Notes under the pieces: model-generated
Told to the model about the DNA's origin: nothing
The model's database searches: none
The model's input: only the letters and a program-made list of their open reading frames with translations
Program-made: the position numbers and the translations under genes
Source of the DNA: Amphiduros pacificus
Taxonomy: Eukaryota > Annelida > Polychaeta > Phyllodocida > Hesionidae
Assembly (NCBI GenBank): GCA_949316495.1
Contig: OX439000.1
Coordinates: 54,474,220-54,538,219 of the forward strand
Reading direction: 5' to 3'
Length of the DNA: 64,000 bases
In this document: positions 63,065-64,000 of the stretch, in pieces
How positions within the stretch are numbered: the stretch's first letter is position 1
Layout: every line of letters starts with the position of its first letter

Positions 63065-64000
63065 TACCTTTTTACCCTCAGCCCATGATGTAATCAGGCT
63101 GAGGGTATTGCAGTACTCCTGGCGTGGGTATGTATGTATGTCTGTATGTCTGTCGGTAGCAAACATCCTTGTCATCGCGATTACTCAAGAACAATGTATG
63201 GCAGCTTCATGAAACTTGACACACATAAGCATCTGGTGAAAACCTCGGACGAGTTCGATGGATGGCGACCTTGGCCTATTTTTCAAGGTCACAGGGACAA
63301 TTATGTGAAATCCCAAGAATCGCAATAACTCAAGAACAAATGATGGCAGCTTTATGATATTTGACACACATAAGCATCTGGTGAAGACCTCAGAATTTTT
63401 GCTATGAATCATGATCTTCACCTACTTTTCAAGGTCACAGGGACAGTTATGTGAAATCATCCTTGTCATCGTGATAACTCAAGAACAAATGATGGCAGCT
63501 TCACGAAACTTGACACACATAAGCATCTGGTGAAAACCTCGGACGAGCCCGATGGACGGCGACCTTGACCTATTTTTCAAGGTCACAGGGACAATTATGT
63601 GAAATCCCAAGAATCGCAATAACTCAAGAACAAATAATGGCAGCTTTATGAGATTTGACACACATAAGCATCTGTTGAAGACCTCAGACATTTTTGTATG
63701 GAACATCATCTTCACCTACTTTTCAAGGTCACAGGTACAATTATGTGAAATCCCTATCATTGCTATAACTCGAGAATGAATGATGGTAGCTTTATGAGAC
63801 TTGACACACATAAGCATCTGGTGAAGACCTCAGACTTCTCTTGATGGAACATGACCTTCACCTACTTTTCAAGGTCACAGGGACAATTATGTCAAATCCA
63901 TGTCATTCCAATAACTCAAGAACAAATAATGGCAGCTTCATGAAGACTCCAGATGAGTTTGATGGACGGTGACCTTAACCTGCTTTTCAAGGTCACCGGC
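63065..64000 (+). repeat. Satellite-like repeat, about 150 bp unit, 5-6 copies, runs off the window
   Basis: The left edge is a hairpin, CCCTCAGCCCATGATG then GGCTGAGGG. The unit then repeats: AACTCAAGAACAAATGATGG, CAGCTTNATGANACTTGACA, CACACATAAGCATCTGGTGA and TTTTCAAGGTCACAGGGACA. Alternate units resemble each other more than neighbours (GACGAGTTCGATGGATGGCG versus TTTTTGTATGGAACATCATC), which hints at a dimer of about 300 bp. Open frames inside are repeat artefacts. Confidence 0.85.

Overview
The window looks like nuclear DNA of an AT-rich marine invertebrate, most likely a lophotrochozoan and plausibly a bivalve mollusc. The reasons are spliced genes with large introns, two animal gene families, tRNA-derived SINEs, LINEs and very dense miniature transposons. 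The bivalve call is inference from repeat style; I could not run a search. There are no prokaryotic signals.

Two host genes can be supported. On the minus strand, 9277-23939 holds a complete calcium-regulated mitochondrial ATP-Mg/phosphate carrier (SCaMC, SLC25A23/24/25 family). It has ten coding positions that splice in phase to 468 codons: four EF-hands in the N-terminal half, then three mitochondrial-carrier repeats. Its fourth coding position exists twice, at 16500-16611 and 15367-15478. Both copies are 112 nt, have the same phases, carry good splice sites and are 57% identical in protein. They look like mutually exclusive exons that swap EF-hand 4 and the linker helix. On the plus strand, 43771-43976 is the first coding exon of an R-Smad of the TGF-beta/activin branch (Smad2/3). 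Its later exons are not seen, so 43977-64000 is probably its first intron. The two genes are head to head, with about 19.8 kb between them.

Layout. 1-9276: repeat blocks, then three unrelated minisatellites (37, 55 and 35 bp units) downstream of the carrier gene. 9277-23939: the carrier gene; its 5 kb first intron is packed with inverted-repeat elements. 23940-24094: its promoter side, with CCAAT and CACGTG motifs. 24095-27176: two copies of a mobile repeat made of a short-unit array plus a conserved tail that carries a CTCF-like motif. 27365-33130: inverted-repeat elements and a broken Ty3/gypsy-type fossil, itself interrupted by a SINE and a DNA element. 33880-38335: retroposon tail and two LINE pieces of the L1/Tx1 group. 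39165-43146: end-to-end and three-deep nested inverted-repeat elements. 43147-43976: Smad promoter side and exon 1. 43977-64000: intron-like sequence with TA-, TTAA- and hAT-type elements, a full SINE with target duplication, a 3.4 kb Russian-doll element, and satellite repeats at the end.

The strongest biological lead is the duplicated EF-hand exon pair. After it come the CTCF-like motifs carried by a mobile repeat next to the carrier promoter, and two neighbouring elements in intron 1 where terminal sub-repeats have grown into tandem arrays.
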